A stretch of DNA of 59,114 nt from Candidatus Poribacteria bacterium (GCA_003635255.1 PYJC01000070.1:1-59114), one strand, 5' to 3'. Positions 1 through 9,936 are shown, counted from the stretch's first letter. The notes: generated by a model from the letters alone, not told the origin. Numbers and translations: made by a program.

Positions 1-763
1 CGGGAAGCCACGTAAAACCACTTTCAATCAGAACGACACGCAGTTCCGGGAACTGATCGAAAACGCCTTCCGCGACGAGGCTAATCACCTGTGCTTGGGA
101 GACCTGTGTCATCCCGCTATATTCCTCTAAAAACGTTGATGGCCAGCCTGTTGGTGAAGGTTGAGTGCCGGGTGCGCCCCCGTACTGGATACCTATGGCG
201 AGATTATGCCGGACTGCAGCTTCATAAATCGGATGATAGAGCCGGTTGCCATACGGTGTCCGAGAACGGACAGGCAGGACAACTTGGACGAACCCTGGAT
301 GTTCTCCGACGCGTTCAATCTCTTTTGCGGCGAGTTCGGGAATCTGGCTCGGAATCACAAGTGAAGCACGGAGCCGGGGTTCTGGGTCGAGCCAGTGTTC
401 TATCTGCCAATCGTTTATGGCTTGTGCAATCGCCGCGGCGAGGTCTGGGTTATGAATACTTTGTACTCGGTACGCGCAATTGAGAACACCGTATTCCAGA
501 TTCCAACCGTCAAGGAGCCGTTCGCGTACATGTGCAAGATCCATGTCCCAAGGGGAAAGTGCGTCTGGATGCGTCGTTAGCGGCGCGCTTCGCGGATAAT
601 CGTTTGCATCGGGACCTCTAAAGCCGGAGTTCTGACAATAGTCGCACCAGAAATCAGACATGTATGGGTAAAGCGTCTGCAAGGTTGGGACTTCGTTATG
701 GATGTCGCAGTCTATTGCTTTCACCCCTGCCTCTACAAAATGCGGGATCTCCCAGCTTTCCAT
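1..763 (-). CDS. Amidohydrolase family protein (Amidohydro_2 type), 3' part cut by window edge
   Basis: Reading the minus strand from ATG at 763 gives an open frame of 254 codons that runs off the window without a stop. It starts MESWEIPHFVEAGVKAIDCD and has an early D-x-H (CDIHNE) like the metal-binding strand of the amidohydrolase superfamily. Later segments (GFVQVVLPVRSRTPYGN; a pattern of large TIM-barrel strands ending in an IESG stretch) fit family 2 amidohydrolases. A purine-rich GAGGAG lies 6-12 bases upstream of the ATG, which fixes the start. It lies downstream of, and in the same direction as, two tRNA genes. The substrate cannot be told. All plus-strand frames over this stretch are shadows of it. 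Family assignment is fairly safe; the true C-terminus lies outside the window. Confidence 0.8.
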   Translation of the reverse strand, partial: MESWEIPHFVEAGVKAIDCDIHNEVPTLQTLYPYMSDFWCDYCQNSGFRGPDANDYPRSAPLTTHPDALSPWDMDLAHVRERLLDGWNLEYGVLNCAYRVQSIHNPDLAAAIAQAINDWQIEHWLDPEPRLRASLVIPSQIPELAAKEIERVGEHPGFVQVVLPVRSRTPYGNRLYHPIYEAAVRHNLAIGIQYGGAPGTQPSPTGWPSTFLEEYSGMTQVSQAQVISLVAEGVFDQFPELRVVLIESGFTWLP

Positions 764-789
764 CTCCGTCTCCTCGGTTGGACAAACAA

Positions 790-862
790 TGGGGCGTACT
801 GGATTTGAACCAGTGACTTCTACCGTGTGAAGGTAGCGCTCGTACCCCTGAGCTAACGCCCC
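790..862 (-). tRNA. tRNA-Val (anticodon CAC)
   Basis: The minus strand folds into a 73-nt cloverleaf: acceptor GGGGCGU/ACGCCCC, D-arm GCUC...GAGC, anticodon stem CUACC/GGUAG with loop UUCACAC giving anticodon CAC, T-arm ACUGG-UUCAAAU-CCAGU, discriminator A. CCA is not encoded. It follows the CAU tRNA by 11 bases in the same direction, so the two are probably transcribed together. Confidence 0.95.
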
Positions 863-873
863 ACGTATGGATA

Positions 874-946
874 TGGGCCCACTAGGACTCGAACCTAGGA
901 CCAACCGGTTATGAGCCGGTGGCTCTGACCACTGAGCTATGGGCCC
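874..946 (-). tRNA. tRNA with CAU anticodon (tRNA-Ile2 likelier than elongator Met)
   Basis: The minus strand gives a 73-nt cloverleaf: acceptor GGGCCCA/UGGGCCC, anticodon stem ACCGG/CCGGU with loop CUCAUAA (anticodon CAU), T-arm CUAGG-UUCGAGU-CCUAG, no encoded CCA. A CAU anticodon can be initiator Met, elongator Met, or Ile2 (C34 modified to lysidine by TilS). The GGC-stem next to the loop and the UGGUC variable loop resemble known tRNA-Ile2 sequences more than elongator Met. This is a judgement by memory of those sequences, not a search. It is the first gene after the promoter at 967-995. Confidence 0.9.
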
Positions 947-966
947 TTCGTGTTTCCGATATAAGA

Positions 967-995
967 ATTATACTATATTCTGAATTTAAAATCAA
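967..995 (-). promoter_or_regulatory. Sigma-70 promoter for the tRNA pair
   Basis: On the minus strand TTGATT (990-995) is followed by a 17-base spacer and a perfect TATAAT (967-972), about 20 bases before the 5' end of the CAU tRNA. The DNA between and upstream is A/T-rich, as usual for a stable-RNA promoter. Confidence 0.75.
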
Positions 996-1032
996 ATTTT
1001 TTGTTAGTTGTCAGAGGGGTGGTTGTCATAGG

Positions 1033-2571
1033 TTAGGGGACAAAATCGCGAAGTTTACGACTCCGCCTGGGGTGTCGTAATTTACGGAGTGCTTTCGCCT
1101 CAATTTGGCGGATCCGTTCGCGTGTGACATCAAAGATATTCCCCACCTCTTCAAGTGTCCTTGGGTAACCATCTTCAATCCCGAAACGGAGCGAAATCAC
1201 TCTTCTTTCGCGTTCGTTTAGATCGGAAAGGACCTCTTGAATCTGCTCTTTGAGGATATTCAATTCTGCCTCTTGCACAGGGGACGGCGAATCGACATCA
1301 ACAATAAAAGCACCGAGCGGGTTCTCATCTTCTTCACCAATTGGCGTATCGAGAGAAGCCGTTTCTGGCGCAACCGCTAAAGCCTCGTTAACTTTGCTGG
1401 TTGAAATCTTGAGATCTTCAGCAATCTGCTCAGCCGTTGGTTCGTTCCCTAATTCTTGTAACAGTGAACGCTGCACGCGCCGAATTTTGTTAATCCGCTC
1501 GTGCATGTGTACAGGTATGCGAATGGTGCGGCCTTGGTCGGCGATCGCGCGTGTGATGCCTTGCCGGATCCACCATGTGGCATAGGTGCTGAACTTATAG
1601 CCGCGTTGATAATCAAACTTGTCAACCGCCCGCATTAATCCGATATTCCCTTCCTGAATTAGGTCAAGGAATTCGAGTCCTGATGCGCGGTGTTTGTGCT
1701 TTTTTGCGATACTCACGACAAGTCTGAGATTGGCTTCAACGATTGCCATCTTTGCATCCTGCGCTTCGGATTCGCCTTTGTCAATTTGCTGAGTGAGAGA
1801 CTTGAGTTGGTCGCGAGGGATGCCAATTTCGTTCATGTGTTGCCGGATATTACGCTGTAAGCGGATAATAGACACATAGGCATTTCTCACGGCATCTGTT
1901 TCAAACTTCGGTTGAGTGCCGTTACTTCCGTTGAGCCACTCATCAGGAATATCGTATTCCTGCTGGAGCTGCTGGATTTCAGTTTCCCATGTGCTGATCT
2001 GGTACTCAGCCTGTTTGACGAGGTCAGAGATTTTACTAATCTCTTCGCGGTCAATCTTGAGATCTTCAAGGGTCTTAATGAGATTCGCGCGATTCTTCGA
2101 TTTCTTAGGAGGCTGCTTTCTGTTTTTAACGCTTGCAGCAGTGTCGGTAGTGAGACGTTCCATCTCAAGGGTTTCAAGTACGCCCAACGCCTTCTTGACT
2201 TGCTCGCGGAGTTTCTTTTCCTTATTCTGCGTCGAAGTGCTGGAAACGTGCATATCAATAATATCGGAAGCCCGCTTTTTAGCCGTAACGATCTTATAGA
2301 GGAGCTTGCGAATCTCGGTAATCGCAAGTGCTGTGCTGAAAGTGGCTTCATGCGCGGTGCGATGTCCTGCCTCAATCCGTTTAGCGAGTTCGACCTCTTG
2401 CGCCTTATCAAGCAACCGAAATTTTCCCATTTCGCGCATGTACACTTTCACTGAATCATCAGTATACCCGCTGTTAACTGCGGCGATTTCAGCGATTTCA
2501 TCGTCATATCCGAGTTCATCAGTGCCCTCGGTATCAAGATACTCAAGTGTGGGATGGTCTTTAAAATCCAT
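1033..2571 (-). CDS. rpoD: RNA polymerase primary sigma factor (RpoD/SigA)
   Basis: Primary sigma-70 factor of about 512 aa that directs RNA polymerase to housekeeping promoters. Region 1.2 ([12 protein letters not shown]) is near residues 40-70, followed by a long non-conserved charged insert. Region 2 has the hallmark [18 protein letters not shown] and [11 protein letters not shown] (DNA melting/-10 recognition), and region 4 near the C-terminus has [20 protein letters not shown], the -35-binding helix-turn-helix. Region 1.1 is short. Possible starts are TTG 2577, ATG 2574 and ATG 2571. AAGGAG sits 6 bases before the 2571 ATG, so that is preferred. The dnaG stop codon overlaps this start zone (TGATGATG), so translation is probably coupled. 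The promoters readable in this window fit such a factor. Confidence 0.97.
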   Translation of the reverse strand: MDFKDHPTLEYLDTEGTDELGYDDEIAEIAAVNSGYTDDSVKVYMREMGKFRLLDKAQEVELAKRIEAGHRTAHEATFSTALAITEIRKLLYKIVTAKKRASDIIDMHVSSTSTQNKEKKLREQVKKALGVLETLEMERLTTDTAASVKNRKQPPKKSKNRANLIKTLEDLKIDREEISKISDLVKQAEYQISTWETEIQQLQQEYDIPDEWLNGSNGTQPKFETDAVRNAYVSIIRLQRNIRQHMNEIGIPRDQLKSLTQQIDKGESEAQDAKMAIVEANLRLVVSIAKKHKHRASGLEFLDLIQEGNIGLMRAVDKFDYQRGYKFSTYATWWIRQGITRAIADQGRTIRIPVHMHERINKIRRVQRSLLQELGNEPTAEQIAEDLKISTSKVNEALAVAPETASLDTPIGEEDENPLGAFIVDVDSPSPVQEAELNILKEQIQEVLSDLNERERRVISLRFGIEDGYPRTLEEVGNIFDVTRERIRQIEAKALRKLRHPRRSRKLRDFVP

Positions 2572-2573
2572 CA

Positions 2574-4406
2574 TCAACTCCTTCTTTCATTTGAATCTTC
2601 ATCGTGAGTGCCTTCTGCGTTGTGACCCCGTAAGGCACGTCTTTCATTTGAAAGTCTCACTAACTGTTCAAGGGTTTCCATCTCATCGGCACCTTCGGCG
2701 AGTGCGTGTGATCGGACGCGCTGCTCAAGATCTTGTAAATGGAAATTACGCAATTTCTTAAGGCACCCCTCCACCCGTGCTTGTAAATTCGGTGGAGGTG
2801 TTTTCCGCAGCAGCACACTTGAAACGAAGGCATTTAACGCCTCATCGCTGGCATCATTGATGAGGGTTTGAATATCCATCTGTTCACCATCTGTATCCGC
2901 TTCCCAGAGCAATTGTGCGATTTTGGCGAAGCGTGGTTCCGTGAAATGTTGACAGTCAAATTGAGATTTGACATACGAAAGTAACGCTGGATTTTGAATT
3001 AATGCTTCAATAAGTTGATGTTCAATTTGCGCGCGTGCAGACAATTTCTGCGGTGCGACCTTGCGTCGATTGGTTTGACGAGGTCCTGACGTTTCTTTAA
3101 ATCCTGCGTCTTTCAACTCATCCCAAAGAACCCTTTCATCAACACGGAGTTCCCGGGCTGCATATTTGATGTATTCGCTGCGTTCAACCCGATTTTTCAG
3201 ATTCAAGAGTGTCTCGGTAACCTCTTTAACAACTTGCATTTTTACATCGACTCTGTGAATGTCTCGATTTTGAATGACTGCTTGAATCTGAAATTCAATG
3301 AGATTTATTGCTTTATCTGTAAGTTGTGTGAAAGCGTCAGCGCCGTGTTGCCGTGTAAATGAGTCTGGATCTTCGCCTGCTGGGAGCAGTGCGACACGCA
3401 CCCGTAAATCTTCGGCGAGCAATCGGAGCAACCCGCGCTGTGCGGCTTGAAAACCGGAGGTATCTCCGTCATAAACGATGACGACTTCAGGAACGAACCT
3501 TTTTAATAAACGTGCATGGTTTTCACTCAGAGAAGTACCTGAAGATGCTACAACATGCTCAACTCCGGCCTGATAAAGCATCAAAACATCCATGTAACCT
3601 TCCACAAGCAGCACACGCTGTTGTTTATAGAGAGATTGACGTGCTTTGTCGAGGTTGTAAAGGATATTGCTTTTATCATACAGAGATGTCGCGGGAGAGT
3701 TTAAGTATTTGGGTTGATGCTCTTCAGAGAGGGCACGTCCACCAAAACCGACCGGTACACCCCGTTCATTCTGAATAGGAAAAAGGATTCTATTCCAAAA
3801 CCGGTCCTGAGGTCCCTTGTCCTCGTCCTTAATGAGCCCCACATCAACGAGTTGTTGGATCGTAAAGCCTTTGTCCATCGCAACTTTCACGAGTTCCCGT
3901 CGTCCAGATGTCGCATATCCGAGTTGGAATGACCGTAGGGTTTTGGGTTGGACCCCACGGTGTTTGAGATATTGCCTTGCAGATTCGCTCGCTCGCTCGG
4001 TGAGCAGTTGACGGTGATAGTACTCAACTGCAAAACGGTTGAGGTCTTCCAAGGTCCTTAGGCGTTTTTGGTTAGCACTCTCGCGGGCATCTTGCGTCGG
4101 GAGCATGATATTTTGGCGTTCCGCTAACCACTCTATTGTCTCTATGAAAGATTTACCTTCGTGTTTTTGGACGAAAGAGATAACATTACCACCTGTTTGA
4201 CATCCAAAACAATAGAACATCTGCCTTTGAGGCGAGACAGTAAATGAGGGCGTTTTCTCATCGTGAAAGGGACAGAGTCCCTTATAACTCTGACCCGCTG
4301 GACGCAGCACGACCCCACACTCGGAAATAATATCAACAATATCGCTTCGACTCTGAATTTCATCAATCGTTTCGCGTGGCACGAGACCTTTACGAGTGTT
4401 GTTCAT
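2574..4406 (-). CDS. dnaG: DNA primase DnaG
   Basis: Primase of about 610 aa that makes RNA primers at the replication fork with the replicative helicase. The N-terminal zinc-binding domain shows CPFH and, about 20 residues later, CFGC (CHC2 type). The TOPRIM core has the invariant EGYMD glutamate and the DGD aspartates. A C-terminal helical region matches the helicase-binding domain position. ATG 4406 is chosen because the longer frame to 4430 would start with TTG inside a poorly conserved extension (MTQRGRSI). Gene order mutS2-dnaG-rpoD with a 1-3 base junction to rpoD recalls the macromolecular-synthesis operon of many bacteria, here without rpsU. Confidence 0.97.
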   Translation of the reverse strand: MNNTRKGLVPRETIDEIQSRSDIVDIISECGVVLRPAGQSYKGLCPFHDEKTPSFTVSPQRQMFYCFGCQTGGNVISFVQKHEGKSFIETIEWLAERQNIMLPTQDARESANQKRLRTLEDLNRFAVEYYHRQLLTERASESARQYLKHRGVQPKTLRSFQLGYATSGRRELVKVAMDKGFTIQQLVDVGLIKDEDKGPQDRFWNRILFPIQNERGVPVGFGGRALSEEHQPKYLNSPATSLYDKSNILYNLDKARQSLYKQQRVLLVEGYMDVLMLYQAGVEHVVASSGTSLSENHARLLKRFVPEVVIVYDGDTSGFQAAQRGLLRLLAEDLRVRVALLPAGEDPDSFTRQHGADAFTQLTDKAINLIEFQIQAVIQNRDIHRVDVKMQVVKEVTETLLNLKNRVERSEYIKYAARELRVDERVLWDELKDAGFKETSGPRQTNRRKVAPQKLSARAQIEHQLIEALIQNPALLSYVKSQFDCQHFTEPRFAKIAQLLWEADTDGEQMDIQTLINDASDEALNAFVSSVLLRKTPPPNLQARVEGCLKKLRNFHLQDLEQRVRSHALAEGADEMETLEQLVRLSNERRALRGHNAEGTHDEDSNERRS

Positions 4407-4458
4407 GATTGATCTGCCTCTTTGTGTCAAAGTTCTCTATGGGATATCTACTGCTATA

Positions 4459-6876
4459 TCACTCTTTGAATGTGACGACGGTTACGCCTTCACCCCCCTG
4501 ATCAAAGGGTGCTAACTGATATTTGAATACGAGTGGATTTTCACGCAATTCCGCGTGAACCGCACTACGCAAGGCACCTGTCCCTTTTCCATGTAAAATA
4601 CGCACCGATGGTAACCCTGCGAGGACTGCGTCATCAAGGTATTTGACGGTGACATCTAATGCCTCTTTTACAAACATCCCGTGAAGGTTAAGTTCACCGC
4701 TGATCGTGTTCGCTTTGTTATACTGAATATCAAGGACGGAAGTTGAGAGGTGAGCGTTTTTCTGTTTCGGATGAACCGAGTCAATGTCGTCGTAAGCGGC
4801 TTGCATTTGCATATTCCCGACAAGCACTTGGAGCGGAGCTTTCCCGTTGGATTTAATGGTGATAACCTCTCCGAATCGGTTCAGTTTCTTGACCCGCACC
4901 TTATCACCAACATTGACTTTGACCTTTGGTGGTTCCGACTGTTTCTTAGGTTTTTCTGGTTGTAGTGATTTTTTTGCAGTTTCGATTTTTGAGAAAGCGT
5001 TTCGGATACTCTCTTTAGAGGCTTGTTTCTTGCGTATGTCAGCAACAAGTTTTTCTACTGTGCGCCTTGCACCAGCAACAATATCCCGCGCCTCATTCTC
5101 AGCCTGCTGTTTCAGTGTGTGCTGCTCGGTTTCCAAGGTCTGAAGGCGTTCTGTATGTTTCTGGTAAGCAGTCTCAGCCTCTCGGATTTTATCTTCAAGG
5201 CGTTCCCGTTCGGTATCCAATTCGTTTTGAGTTTCCTGCAAACGCACGAGTAAATCTTCAACAGCGACGTTGCAATTTCCGATATGGGTTTGTGCTTCAT
5301 CAAGGATTTCGGATGGAATCCCTAACTGCTCAGCAATCTTTATCGCGTTGCTACTCCCCGGCACGCCGACCTGTAACCGGTATGTCGGCCGCAGTGTCGT
5401 CCAGTCAAATTCCATTGAGGCATTTTCCATAGATTGCTGTGTGTGTGCATACGCTTTAAGTGCCCCATAGTGCGTTGTGACGATGGTATTGACCTGCTTT
5501 TTTCCGAGCCAATCGAGAAGTGCCATACCGAGTGCGGTCCCTTCGCTGGGGTCTGTGCCCGCACCAATCTCATCTAATAGGACCAACGAATAATCGGAAG
5601 CCTCAATTGTTTTGAGCATCTCCGCGATCTTAGTGATATGAGAGGAGAAAGTACTCAGATTCTGTTCTATGCCTTGGTCGTCTCCAATGTCAGCAAACAC
5701 ATGTTCAAAGATAGCGATTTTACTACCGTGTTCCGCCGGGATATGTAAACCTGACTGCGCCATCAGCACTAACAATCCAACCGTTTTAAGGACGACTGTC
5801 TTGCCCCCCGTATTCGGACCGGTGATAACCAATGTCTTGAAGTCTTTACCGATATGAACATTTGTCGGCACGACCTGCTCCGGTAGATTCGCGTCCGCTT
5901 CAGCATCGGAATTAGCTTTATGTGCATCCTGAAGATGGAATTGCAACAAGGGATGCCGAGCCTCAATCAATTTGATGACACCACGTGTATTCAGTTTAGG
6001 TTCAACGGCGTTCAACGCCATACTGAAACGCGCTTTTGCGTTTAGAAAATCGAGTTCTGCTAATAAATCGAGGGATAATTCCAGTTCTGATAGATAGTCG
6101 CGGACGCGGTCGGTAAGGTCAAGGAGGATGCGTTGGATTTCGCGGTGTTCCGCTTCAGCGGCTTCGTGCAGTTCATTGTTCATCTGTACAATGCCCAAAG
6201 GTTCGACGAAGAACGTTGCGCCGCTTGTGGATTGCCCTTGGACGACCCCCTGAAAAAATGCGCGCGCTTCCTGCTTGATCGGAATCACGTACCGATTGTT
6301 TCGAGAGGTGATGACGGGTTCCTGAATCGTTTTTTGATGTTCAGGGGATCGGAGGGTGGCTTCAAGTTTTTGATGTATATTGTCACGGAGGCGCGACATT
6401 TTGCGACGGATGCTACGCAGTTCGGGACTGGCTCGGTCGAGTAGGACACCTTCAGGGTTGATACAATAATCAATTGCTTCAACTAATTCAGGGAAGTCGG
6501 GCAGGGCATCCACAATAGAAAAGAGGTTTGGAAACTCTTCGCGCTCGCGTTTTTCAAAGATACGGTGAATGTCGCCAGGAATTTTCGCGACTTTCCGGAT
6601 TTCAAGGAGTTCCTCAGCGTCTAAAATTGAACCGTTCTTGGCAGCACGGTGTAGTGAGCCTCGGATGTCTCTTAATCCATCTAATGGAATCCCGCCGTAA
6701 AGTTGATGAAAGCATTTGGCTTCACTACATAACGCTTGCAAGTAGCGAACCTTATCGATGTCATAAGACGGCGTAAGGGCGTTAACCCGCGCTGTCCCAA
6801 GTTGAGAAGCGGTATACTTTTTCAAAAGCATTTTAATCTTATCGTATTCTAACGCTTTTTCAACACTGGCTAACAC
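4459..6876 (-). CDS. mutS2: Endonuclease MutS2 (MutS-family ATPase with Smr domain)
   Basis: A protein of 805 aa, normal for MutS2. Walker A GPNTGGKT lies near residue 350, Walker B LVLLDEIGAGTDPSEG and a signature FSSHITKI follow, then a long charged coiled coil (about 520-650). The C-terminal Smr nuclease domain has LNLHGMFVKEA and HGKGTGALR. MutS2 lacks the mismatch-binding domain I of MutS and is linked to suppression of homologous recombination and to ribosome-collision rescue in other bacteria. The start is GTG at 6876 with AAGGA 7 bases upstream. It is the first gene of the mutS2-dnaG-rpoD run, with 52 bases to dnaG. Confidence 0.96.
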   Translation of the reverse strand: MLASVEKALEYDKIKMLLKKYTASQLGTARVNALTPSYDIDKVRYLQALCSEAKCFHQLYGGIPLDGLRDIRGSLHRAAKNGSILDAEELLEIRKVAKIPGDIHRIFEKREREEFPNLFSIVDALPDFPELVEAIDYCINPEGVLLDRASPELRSIRRKMSRLRDNIHQKLEATLRSPEHQKTIQEPVITSRNNRYVIPIKQEARAFFQGVVQGQSTSGATFFVEPLGIVQMNNELHEAAEAEHREIQRILLDLTDRVRDYLSELELSLDLLAELDFLNAKARFSMALNAVEPKLNTRGVIKLIEARHPLLQFHLQDAHKANSDAEADANLPEQVVPTNVHIGKDFKTLVITGPNTGGKTVVLKTVGLLVLMAQSGLHIPAEHGSKIAIFEHVFADIGDDQGIEQNLSTFSSHITKIAEMLKTIEASDYSLVLLDEIGAGTDPSEGTALGMALLDWLGKKQVNTIVTTHYGALKAYAHTQQSMENASMEFDWTTLRPTYRLQVGVPGSSNAIKIAEQLGIPSEILDEAQTHIGNCNVAVEDLLVRLQETQNELDTERERLEDKIREAETAYQKHTERLQTLETEQHTLKQQAENEARDIVAGARRTVEKLVADIRKKQASKESIRNAFSKIETAKKSLQPEKPKKQSEPPKVKVNVGDKVRVKKLNRFGEVITIKSNGKAPLQVLVGNMQMQAAYDDIDSVHPKQKNAHLSTSVLDIQYNKANTISGELNLHGMFVKEALDVTVKYLDDAVLAGLPSVRILHGKGTGALRSAVHAELRENPLVFKYQLAPFDQGGEGVTVVTFKE

Positions 6877-6893
6877 AGGTTTTTCCTTTTCTT

Positions 6894-6930
6894 TATAGTC
6901 ATTGGTTATAAGTTATAAGTTTTTAGTTAA
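6894..6930. repeat. Short tandem repeat of ATAAGTT type
   Basis: The 155-base gap between mutS2 and the next gene holds a run of 'ttataagttataagttttt', one of several heptamer-like runs between genes in this window (see 15273-15358, 20225-20270, 43138-43175). Confidence 0.6.
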
Positions 6931-7031
6931 GAAGCTTATGATTGTTCAGTATCTTTTGGTAACCATCCATGCTTTCTTTAACGGTTACAAAGAGATGACC
7001 CCGCATCAGAGGACAGACTTATAACGAATAA

Positions 7032-8048
7032 CTATTTATGCTTAATATTGCCCCAGGTTGTTACCAATTTCCTCTTCGGTTCAACAGGTAGGATCCGAAT
7101 ATCCCGCAACCACGCTATAACAAATACGCTGCCGTCAATTTCGACGAGTTCTTCAGTCTCCCCGCTCGCAAAATCATATAGGTAGACGGTGCCCCACCGG
7201 GAATAGATCATATAATCGCCTTCAGGCGACCAGTCAGCCCAATACCCGGTTGCTTTGTCAACATCAAACAAAGGTTTAATGACCTTAGATTCAATATCAA
7301 TTGTGCAGAAGGTATCAAATTCCCTATTCCATCTGAAGAAAAGGATGCGTTGCCCATCAGGGGACCAGACCGGATAGAAGTCTTTGTTGAGCTCAGTTAA
7401 TATTTCTATTTCCTTTGTTTCAATGTCTAAAATGTAGAGGTGTTCCAACCATCCGGGTCTGGAGAGCGAAAAGGCGAGTCGCTTTCCATTCGGTGCCCAA
7501 GAAATACCCCAAAATGAGTATGGCCACCCAAAATGTGGGACTTGTGTTACAGCTTCCATCTCTCCGCTTTCGAGGTTTAACAACCAAATCTGATTGTCTT
7601 GTGGCAGTTGTTCCATTGTCCAACCGTTGAAAGCGAGATATTTACCGTTGGGAGAAGCCGTTAAGAACCGGTATGTCCCCGAAATCTGTGTAATCCGCTT
7701 CTTATTTTTCGGGTTGTCAGGGTTAATAGAATAGACATCGGATTGCCCGCCGTGCCATTGTATGAAATAGAGTAAATCTCCGTTTGGCCCCCATGCTGGA
7801 TACATACCTTTGTGATTTAAAGCGACGGCTTTCAAATCCTTGGTGCCTTTAATTGCGGTCGCATAGAGGTTCCAATCGAAACGTCCCAAATTCTCATCAA
7901 ATCCGTTGACAGCGTAAGCGAGTTGTCCAGTAGGTGCAGCCTCACTTATCTGTGTAAATGAAAGGCAAATTAAGATAAGTATGCAGAAAAGCGCGCCCCT
8001 ACTAACTTTAGCGGCATCAAGAGCTAGCGTACGATCATTATGTATCAT
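7032..8048 (-). CDS. Secreted TolB/WD40-like beta-propeller protein
   Basis: A protein of 338 aa with an N-terminal hydrophobic signal (about residues 18-36, ending ISEA). It then has repeated propeller strands of the TolB type: YPAWGPNGDLLYF, FLTASPNGKYLAFN, SWAPNGKRLAFS, YPVWSPDGQRILFF, DWSPEGDYMIYS. Each repeats the W/SPDG-K-ahxx pattern of WD40-like PD40 repeats. Start ATG 8048 has AGGAG 6-10 bases upstream. The last residues, LPVEPKRKLVTTWGNIKHK, match the C-terminal tail of the LamG protein at 10137-10904 and of the remnant at 9988-10122. It is probably a periplasmic or exported binding protein; the partner is unknown. Confidence 0.82.
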   Translation of the reverse strand: MIHNDRTLALDAAKVSRGALFCILILICLSFTQISEAAPTGQLAYAVNGFDENLGRFDWNLYATAIKGTKDLKAVALNHKGMYPAWGPNGDLLYFIQWHGGQSDVYSINPDNPKNKKRITQISGTYRFLTASPNGKYLAFNGWTMEQLPQDNQIWLLNLESGEMEAVTQVPHFGWPYSFWGISWAPNGKRLAFSLSRPGWLEHLYILDIETKEIEILTELNKDFYPVWSPDGQRILFFRWNREFDTFCTIDIESKVIKPLFDVDKATGYWADWSPEGDYMIYSRWGTVYLYDFASGETEELVEIDGSVFVIAWLRDIRILPVEPKRKLVTTWGNIKHK

Positions 8049-8072
8049 TATGACTCCTAAAAAAACAGATAA

Positions 8073-9176
8073 TTATTGGGCAGATTCAAGCCTTTTATGG
8101 TGAAAAAGTGCTTTCTCATAGAGTTGGCGATTTAACCCCAAAGTTTCAAGTTCAAGAACCGCATCGTAGCTATACAATGCGGAGCTTTGTCTGCCTTCGT
8201 TTTCAGAGCGTTGGGCGTTTTGAATACTGTTGATTACTGTCCTGGCTCCTTTTTCAAAGTTACCGAGTTGTTTTCGGAGATCCGAGGAGAGTCCGCCGTG
8301 AATATCTTTGTTCACTTTATAGGCGCGAATCGCATCGGTATAAGCGACATAAGCCTCATAGTAGCGTTTTTCGTCTTCGAGTCTGTTTGCGTCTGAAAGG
8401 TCAAGTTGTTCGTCAATAGCAGCGACAACGCCTTTTGCCTCTTCGAGCAGTTCACGACTTTTCTGTACGATCCCTGCTTCAATCGCACTTCGGAATTCAT
8501 CTATGATCTCTTTATACACATCGCGTGCGGCACCCGAATCACCTGATTTTTCATAAACAAGTGCTTGGTTAAATTGAGCTTCTGTGAGTACAAACTTTCG
8601 GATTTCTGGTGGAAGCTGTGGGGTCGGCGGGAACGCTTTAGCTTGATAGGCAGCGATAGCTTTTTCGTAGTTCGCTTCCTGTTCATAACTGTTGCCGATC
8701 GCCTTTTGTGCGTATAGACTATCTATCTGACTTTCGGGTTGATGTTCATCAATCACTTGTTGAAATTGTGAGCGAGCGTCGGCATAGTTTCCTTGATAAT
8801 AGAGCGTATTGGCGTACTGATAACGCGCTTTATCCGCAAAAGTTGTATTTGGATATTTCTCGAAAACTGCTTTAAGTTTCGTCTGAGCCGTTTTAAGGAG
8901 TTCTTCACTTTCCACCAATTTTTCTGCGTCGAAAAGACTCTCTTCTGCTTTCTGGTATGCCTCGGCGGCTTCGCGGAGTGCGACAGTAGCTTCGGAGCGA
9001 CGGTTCTCTTGATTCTGATAATACGCTGCATAACCCCCGACAGCGACAAGGACGACGACCGCTGCGACGATAATCGTTTGAAGGTTTTCCTTCAAAAACG
9101 CGTAGGCTTTCAGGAGCCCTTCAATAAATTTATCTTCTTGGATTTCTTCTTTGGTTAGTCGTTTGTTTCGTGCCAT
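8073..9176 (-). CDS. Membrane-anchored TPR protein (YfgM/BamD-like arrangement)
   Basis: A 367-aa protein. The charged N-terminus (MARNKRLTKEEIQEDKF) is followed by one transmembrane helix (about residues 33-56, TIIVAAVVVLVAVGGYAA), then tetratricopeptide-like helix pairs: ALREAAEAYQKAEE, FADKARYQYANTLYYQGNYA, AQKAIGNSYEQEANYEKAI, FNQALVYEKSGD. The layout of one TM helix plus periplasmic TPRs resembles YfgM-type envelope proteins. ATG 9176 is chosen because GAGGAAAAC precedes it; the longer frame would run into the tRNA-Gly gene. It lies 24 bases upstream of the propeller gene, so the two may be an operon. Confidence 0.78.
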   Translation of the reverse strand: MARNKRLTKEEIQEDKFIEGLLKAYAFLKENLQTIIVAAVVVLVAVGGYAAYYQNQENRRSEATVALREAAEAYQKAEESLFDAEKLVESEELLKTAQTKLKAVFEKYPNTTFADKARYQYANTLYYQGNYADARSQFQQVIDEHQPESQIDSLYAQKAIGNSYEQEANYEKAIAAYQAKAFPPTPQLPPEIRKFVLTEAQFNQALVYEKSGDSGAARDVYKEIIDEFRSAIEAGIVQKSRELLEEAKGVVAAIDEQLDLSDANRLEDEKRYYEAYVAYTDAIRAYKVNKDIHGGLSSDLRKQLGNFEKGARTVINSIQNAQRSENEGRQSSALYSYDAVLELETLGLNRQLYEKALFHHKRLESAQ

Positions 9177-9214
9177 GTTTTCCTCAGTTTCACACGATTT
9201 TGAATCAATACACA

Positions 9215-9286
9215 AGCGGGTGACGGGAATTGAACCCGTGACCCTCAGCTTGGGAAGCTGACGCTCTACCGCTGAGCTACACCCGC
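9215..9286 (-). tRNA. tRNA-Gly (anticodon CCC)
   Basis: The minus strand gives a 72-nt cloverleaf: acceptor GCGGGUG/CACCCGC, D-arm GCUC...GAGC, anticodon stem UCAGC/GCUGA with loop UUCCCAA (anticodon CCC), T-arm ACGGG-UUCAAUU-CCCGU, discriminator U, no encoded CCA. It sits directly upstream of the TPR gene in the same direction. Confidence 0.95.
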
Positions 9287-9295
9287 ATTAATTCT

Positions 9296-9325
9296 ATTAT
9301 ACCATATCTTCAATGATGCTGCCAA
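9296..9325 (-). promoter_or_regulatory. Sigma-70 promoter for tRNA-Gly
   Basis: On the minus strand TTGGCA (9320-9325), an 18-base spacer and TATAAT (9296-9301) lie about 10 bases before the mature 5' end of tRNA-Gly. The same transcript could continue into the TPR gene. Confidence 0.7.
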
Positions 9326-9453
9326 TGAAAGTTGAAATAAGAAGCAGGCACCGGTATGATACCCAATTATGGATTGCGAGTTTCACCTGATGCCCGCTTT
9401 TCTATTTTTTAAGACTGGCGGACTTTATCCACGATCTGGTCAATCCGGAATAT

Positions 9454-9921
9454 CTACTGTAACTTGTCTAATTCATCCAAGACCTGCTCTGCGCTCAGCG
9501 TATTATCCGGGGGTGCCTCTTCAACGTGTTTAAAGGCTATTTTCCCTGCCTTATCAACGATAAACACACCGCGTGTGGTTATTCCGACTTCTTCGAGTGC
9601 CATGCCGAACTGCTTGGAAACTTCAAGGTTCATATCAGCAAGCAGTGGGAAATCAACGCCACCTAATTCCTGACTCCACGCCTTGTGTGCAAAAGTCGAA
9701 TCTCGGTTGATAGCGATAACTTCAGCCCCTTTCGCCTGAATTGCCGAGAGGTTCTCGTTGAACTCCGGTACCTGTTCAGCACAGACTGGGGAGAAAGCGA
9801 GCGGATAAAAGAGAACGACTAAATTTTTACCTGCATAATCACTCAGTGAAACTTCGGTATCTTCTTGATTGACTGCACCTGTCAGGGTAAAATCTGGTGC
9901 AGCACTCCCTACATCTGACAT
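9454..9921 (-). CDS. Peroxiredoxin (AhpC/TSA superfamily, AhpE/BCP-like)
   Basis: A 155-aa thioredoxin-fold peroxidase that reduces hydrogen peroxide and organic peroxides in the cytoplasm. The peroxidatic cysteine lies in PLAFSPVCAEQVPEF (residue about 47), in the usual P-x3-T/S-x2-C setting, and VVLFYPLAF is the preceding strand. The second half (VDFPLLADMNLEVSKQFGM, GVFIVDKAGKIAF) is typical. I see no obvious resolving cysteine, so a 1-Cys AhpE-like type is the best guess. Start ATG 9921 is preceded by AGGAGG. A 7-bp perfect hairpin lies just upstream (9937-9953). Confidence 0.93.
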   Translation of the reverse strand: MSDVGSAAPDFTLTGAVNQEDTEVSLSDYAGKNLVVLFYPLAFSPVCAEQVPEFNENLSAIQAKGAEVIAINRDSTFAHKAWSQELGGVDFPLLADMNLEVSKQFGMALEEVGITTRGVFIVDKAGKIAFKHVEEAPPDNTLSAEQVLDELDKLQ

Positions 9922-9936
9922 TAAAATCCTCCTATG

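Noticed and set aside
91..580. Several plus-strand frames at the left edge
   Set aside because: They are shadows of the edge-truncated amidohydrolase on the minus strand, whose frame has family motifs throughout.
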